Origin: Tubulanus polymorphus | Taxonomy: Eukaryota; Nemertea; Palaeonemertea; Tubulaniformes; Tubulanidae | Direction: 5' to 3' | Length of the DNA: 64,000 nt | Assembly (NCBI RefSeq): GCF_964204645.1 | Contig: NC_134029.1 | Coordinates: 16,696,450 to 16,760,449 of the forward strand | Shown: piece after piece, positions 61,122-64,000 of the stretch | How the letters are laid out: each line of letters starts with the position of its first letter | How positions within the stretch are numbered: the first letter of the stretch is position 1 | Translations under genes and position numbers: made by a program | Notes under the pieces: model-generated | Told to the model about the DNA's origin: nothing | The model's database searches: none | Seen by the model: only the letters and a program-made list of their open reading frames with translations

Positions 61122-63400
61122 CTATTGGAGGGATCTATATACATCTAAGCCGGTCTTAATGAATTTAGCTAAGTTGACCGTTGGGTTTTTCAGAATATCA
61201 AGGGTATTAAAGGTATTCAAATTCAAAAAGTTTTTGCGTTGTTCGTTAAGTAAGGTACAGTCAAACAGAAAATGGGATTCGTCACCTAAAGTATTACAAG
61301 TGGGGCATATTCTATCGGCTCTGTCTAAATGAAGGTTTGAAAATTTGTTCACAGGTAAAATATAGGACCCGACCCTAAATTCAAATGAACTAGTTCCTAA
61401 GTCATCACCAAGTTCTATTATATACTTCTCTAACCTAATATCATTTGTATATTGCCTAAAGTTAGTGTATATCGGATTAGTATTTATGGCAGATACAGTT
61501 TCTTGAAGGTGCTGGTCACGGAGTATCTGTTTTATTCGTTTTGAAAAAGATTTACTGTTAGTCATGAATTGCTGCGTCCAAATGCAGGACAAACCACAGT
61601 CATCAAACGTTTTCTTTATATATGATAACCAAGGGCTCTTAAATTTATCCCTTAAAAATAAATTGAAAGATATTTTATAGAGTATTGAATTAAGTTTGGT
61701 TTGCTTTCCAGATACTGTTTTCACCCAAAAGTTAATCATCCTGCGTCTAACATCTATATTCAAAGGGTAACGTCCTAGCTCTGATAAAACTTGTAAGTTG
61801 CGAGAATATTTCGTCACTTTCATTAAGATTTTACAGAAGAAGCGATGAATATTTTCTAATAAATCAAGATTTTCATATCCCCAGATCTCACACCCATACA
61901 TGGCTATTGGAGCAACACACGTATCAAATAATTTAAACATAACATCTATGGGCAATTTCAAACGTCTGCCTTTTTGAACGATCGAAAACATAGCTCTGAT
62001 AGCTTTATCGTAAAGATACTTTTTTGCCTTAGCAAAGTTACCATTCCAATTGAATTTTACTCCGAGATAAACATAATCTTCAACTACCTCTAACTCTTGA
62101 TCACCAAACATAAATTTCGAAATCGTTTTTATCCGGGATTTACTTCGCGCAAATACTAGTACTTTAGTTTTCTCTGGGTTAACAATGAGACCATTAGCCG
62201 CGCAATATTCAAATAAGGTATCTAAGTGTAGCTGAAGAGATTTCTCATCCTCAGCAAGAATAACTGTATCATCTGCGTATAGTATTATGAATAAATTCAG
62301 TAAAGTATCAATATCCTGATCACGATTCAAATTTAGTTTTTCTATAAATGACAAAGTTGGTTTTCCACGATCAATGAAAAATTCTTCAATGTCGTTTAAG
62401 AATAACGAAAAGAGGATAGGTGAGAGATTTTCGCCTTGTCTTAAGCCTCTATCAGCTGCAAAGTATTGTGACGTGCAACCATTTAATTCAACACATGATT
62501 TTATGGAGTTATACATATTTTTGACCACATTGAAAAAGTTTCCATTAACATTGTTAGCAATTAATTTTCGCCATAACTTTACCCTACAAATCGAGTCGAA
62601 AGCTTTCTTAAAATCAACAAAGGCGCAAAAAAGTCTTCTTCCCTGACAAAGATACAGCTCTACGATTGTTTTAAGCGTGTAAATATGATCAATGGTGGAA
62701 TATTTCGATCTAAAGCCAGCCTGGGCTTCACTTATAATGTGATTCGTATCTAGAAATGTTGACAATCTTTGATTTAGGATACTTGTAAATAATTTACCAA
62801 GACAGCTAACTAAGGTAATACCTCTATAATTATCAGGATTAGAGGGATCGCCATTCTTTTTGAAAATGGGTTTGATGACGCCTATAGACCACATCTCTGG
62901 AACATATCCTGTTTTAAGAACTAAATTGAATAATTTTTGTAATATATCAACTAAAAACGGATACTGACTAACTCCCAGCAGCTCATTCGTGATTCCATCA
63001 ATGCCTGGGGCCTTATTGTTTTTGAGTAAAGAGATAGCCTTAATTACCTCATCACTGGTTAAATCACTGTTCAAAATATAATTGTCATAGACAGGATGGT
63101 CACCCACGTCTGGGGGCTCATCACCGTCATCGGTTTCATTGTTAACATTATTCAAATCATTTAATCTCATAAAATGTTCAAGAAAAATATCAATATCTAT
63201 ATTAGCCTCATTATTTTTTGTTCCGCTCGCAGAGTTTAGCATCGACCAATACTTTTTTGGGTTATTAATTTCGCATTCTCTCAATTCCTTAATAAATTCA
63301 TCCTTTTGTTTCTTCTTATTTTCTCGGATGACCTTTTTATAGTTTTTAGACGAGTTCTTAAGGGATTCAAAATTGGAAAGGGTAGGGCAACCCCTATATC
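61122..63400 (-). CDS. LINE ORF2: reverse transcriptase and zinc-knuckle part
   Basis: From residue 1 at 63284: NKAPGIDGI at 90-98, motif A FVDFKKAFDS at 222-231, motif B GLRQGENLSP at 280-289, catalytic YADD at 336-339, thumb region LGVKF, and a terminal C-x2-C-x7-H-x4-C at C660, C663, H671, C676. The frame is open upstream of 63284 to about 63400, so 63284 is not a true start. All RT catalytic aspartates are present; there are no stops in over 2.2 kb. The frameshift separates it from the endonuclease. Confidence 0.9.
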
Positions 63401-63897
63401 TTTTTTTTCATATAATTATATTTCTTCTGTGCATCTCTACAGTCCCTGCCAAACCATCTGTTGCGGACCGGTTTTTTGCAGTTATTACTTTTCCTACTTT
63501 TTCTATGGTACATCAAATTACACTCATCAGCACTTGATAATAAAGAAGATACAAATCTATCGGTAAGTCCATTAATGTCATCTGGTGATTGATTTCCTAG
63601 ATCTTGCAACCCGTCCAACAGTAACTTATCTAAATCATTATCTCGTAATCTTGATTCTACATTCAGGAAAAATTGATTTGATCTAGTACTGACCCACCTA
63701 ATTGAAGTTTTAAAGTTCGCGTGTTCATTACCCCTTTCATTATCGCTAGCAATGGTGTCCCTAGAATTCGTATACACGCACAGATTAATAGGATTATGTC
63801 CATCAGATAATAATGGGTCAAAAGGCATTATTTCAAAGTCCTCAACATAACCAAACAGTTCTAAATCACACACAAAATAATCGATGACACTAAACAT
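63394..63897 (-). CDS. LINE ORF2: endonuclease C-terminal part, frameshifted
   Basis: Contains FSVIDYFVCD and SDGHNPI, the S-V-I-D-Y and S-D-H-x-P signatures of apurinic-type LINE endonucleases, then a linker rich in charged residues and C.KPVRNRWFGRDCRDAQ, common before LINE RTs. The frame also reads through RWRDTN upstream of the ATG at 63897 and meets a stop near 63945. It ends at TAG at 63394, right after an eight-A run (63401-63408); one base fewer there would align it with the RT frame. Confidence 0.85.
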   Translation of the reverse strand: MFSVIDYFVCDLELFGYVEDFEIMPFDPLLSDGHNPINLCVYTNSRDTIASDNERGNEHANFKTSIRWVSTRSNQFFLNVESRLRDNDLDKLLLDGLQDLGNQSPDDINGLTDRFVSSLLSSADECNLMYHRKSRKSNNCKKPVRNRWFGRDCRDAQKKYNYMKKKI

Positions 63898-64000
63898 ATT
63901 TGTGTCACGCCACCTACCAGCAGTTAGAATAACTACCTCCCAATATTAACTCTGCCTGCCAGGCCTATTTTTCAGGAAATGCTGTGCTTTGCCAGGATTT

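Larger units (their letters stand above)
60901..64000 (-). mobile_element. non-LTR retrotransposon (LINE), 5' end outside window
   Basis: Minus-strand order: endonuclease C-terminal part (to about 63394), reverse transcriptase and C-terminal zinc-knuckle domain (to 61122), ~215-bp 3' UTR with a short direct duplication (61030-61125), and a 3' tail of a six-base repeat (AATCGT-type, plus-strand CGATTA) at 60901-60930. A repeat tail rather than poly(A) is typical of CR1/L2/RTE-like clades. The reading frame is broken once near 63401. Confidence 0.9.

Overview
The window is nuclear DNA from an intron-rich, repeat-rich animal. The COA5, CHIC and PCF11 orthologues are metazoan in type, introns are canonical GT-AG, and the abundance of MITEs, tRNA-derived SINEs, Helitron-like elements and a non-LTR retrotransposon suggests a (probably marine) invertebrate bilaterian. 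I cannot place the phylum from sequence alone.

Layout. (1) 1-4690: no gene; two 42-bp satellite arrays in opposite orientation (151-735 and 3473-3932) flank a Helitron/pearl-like element and a 50-bp minisatellite, then comes a palindromic MITE. (2) 5087-12381, plus strand: COA5, three coding exons, 85 aa, twin CX9C, with a 1.3-kb foldback element in intron 1 and several transposons in intron 2. (3) 12382-20054: intergenic, between convergent genes, filled with transposon remains. (4) 36598-20055, minus strand: a CHIC1/CHIC2 orthologue in five exons. Its large introns hold a CpG-rich 31-bp array (interrupted by a transposon), a dead reverse transcriptase and a tandem duplication of intron sequence that gives paired filled and empty insertion sites. 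(5) 36599-37517: shared head-to-head promoter region, carrying a SINE. (6) 37518-56183, plus strand: PCF11, 14 coding exons whose lengths sum to 6501 nt (2166 aa) with all splice phases consistent. (7) 56184-59713: PCF11 3' region with MITEs. (8) 59842-59714, minus strand: the last exon of a gene I do not recognise, with a poly(A) signal. (9) 60901-64000, minus strand: a 5'-incomplete, frameshifted non-LTR retrotransposon.

The three recognised genes are housekeeping genes (mitochondrial complex IV assembly, vesicle or plasma-membrane cysteine-rich protein, mRNA 3'-end formation and transcription termination). Nothing suggests they work as a pathway; the only physical link is the divergent CHIC-PCF11 promoter.

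Points worth a second look: a 14-fold ~18-residue beta-type repeat and at least 14 D-x-D-(M/L/I)-R motifs in PCF11; satellite families of different unit length that share a TTGTCG...CGACAA palindrome; and insertions bounded by an intact tandem array or by a duplicated empty site. Exon boundaries were read by eye from splice motifs, reading phase and remembered family sequence; no alignment or transcript data were available.
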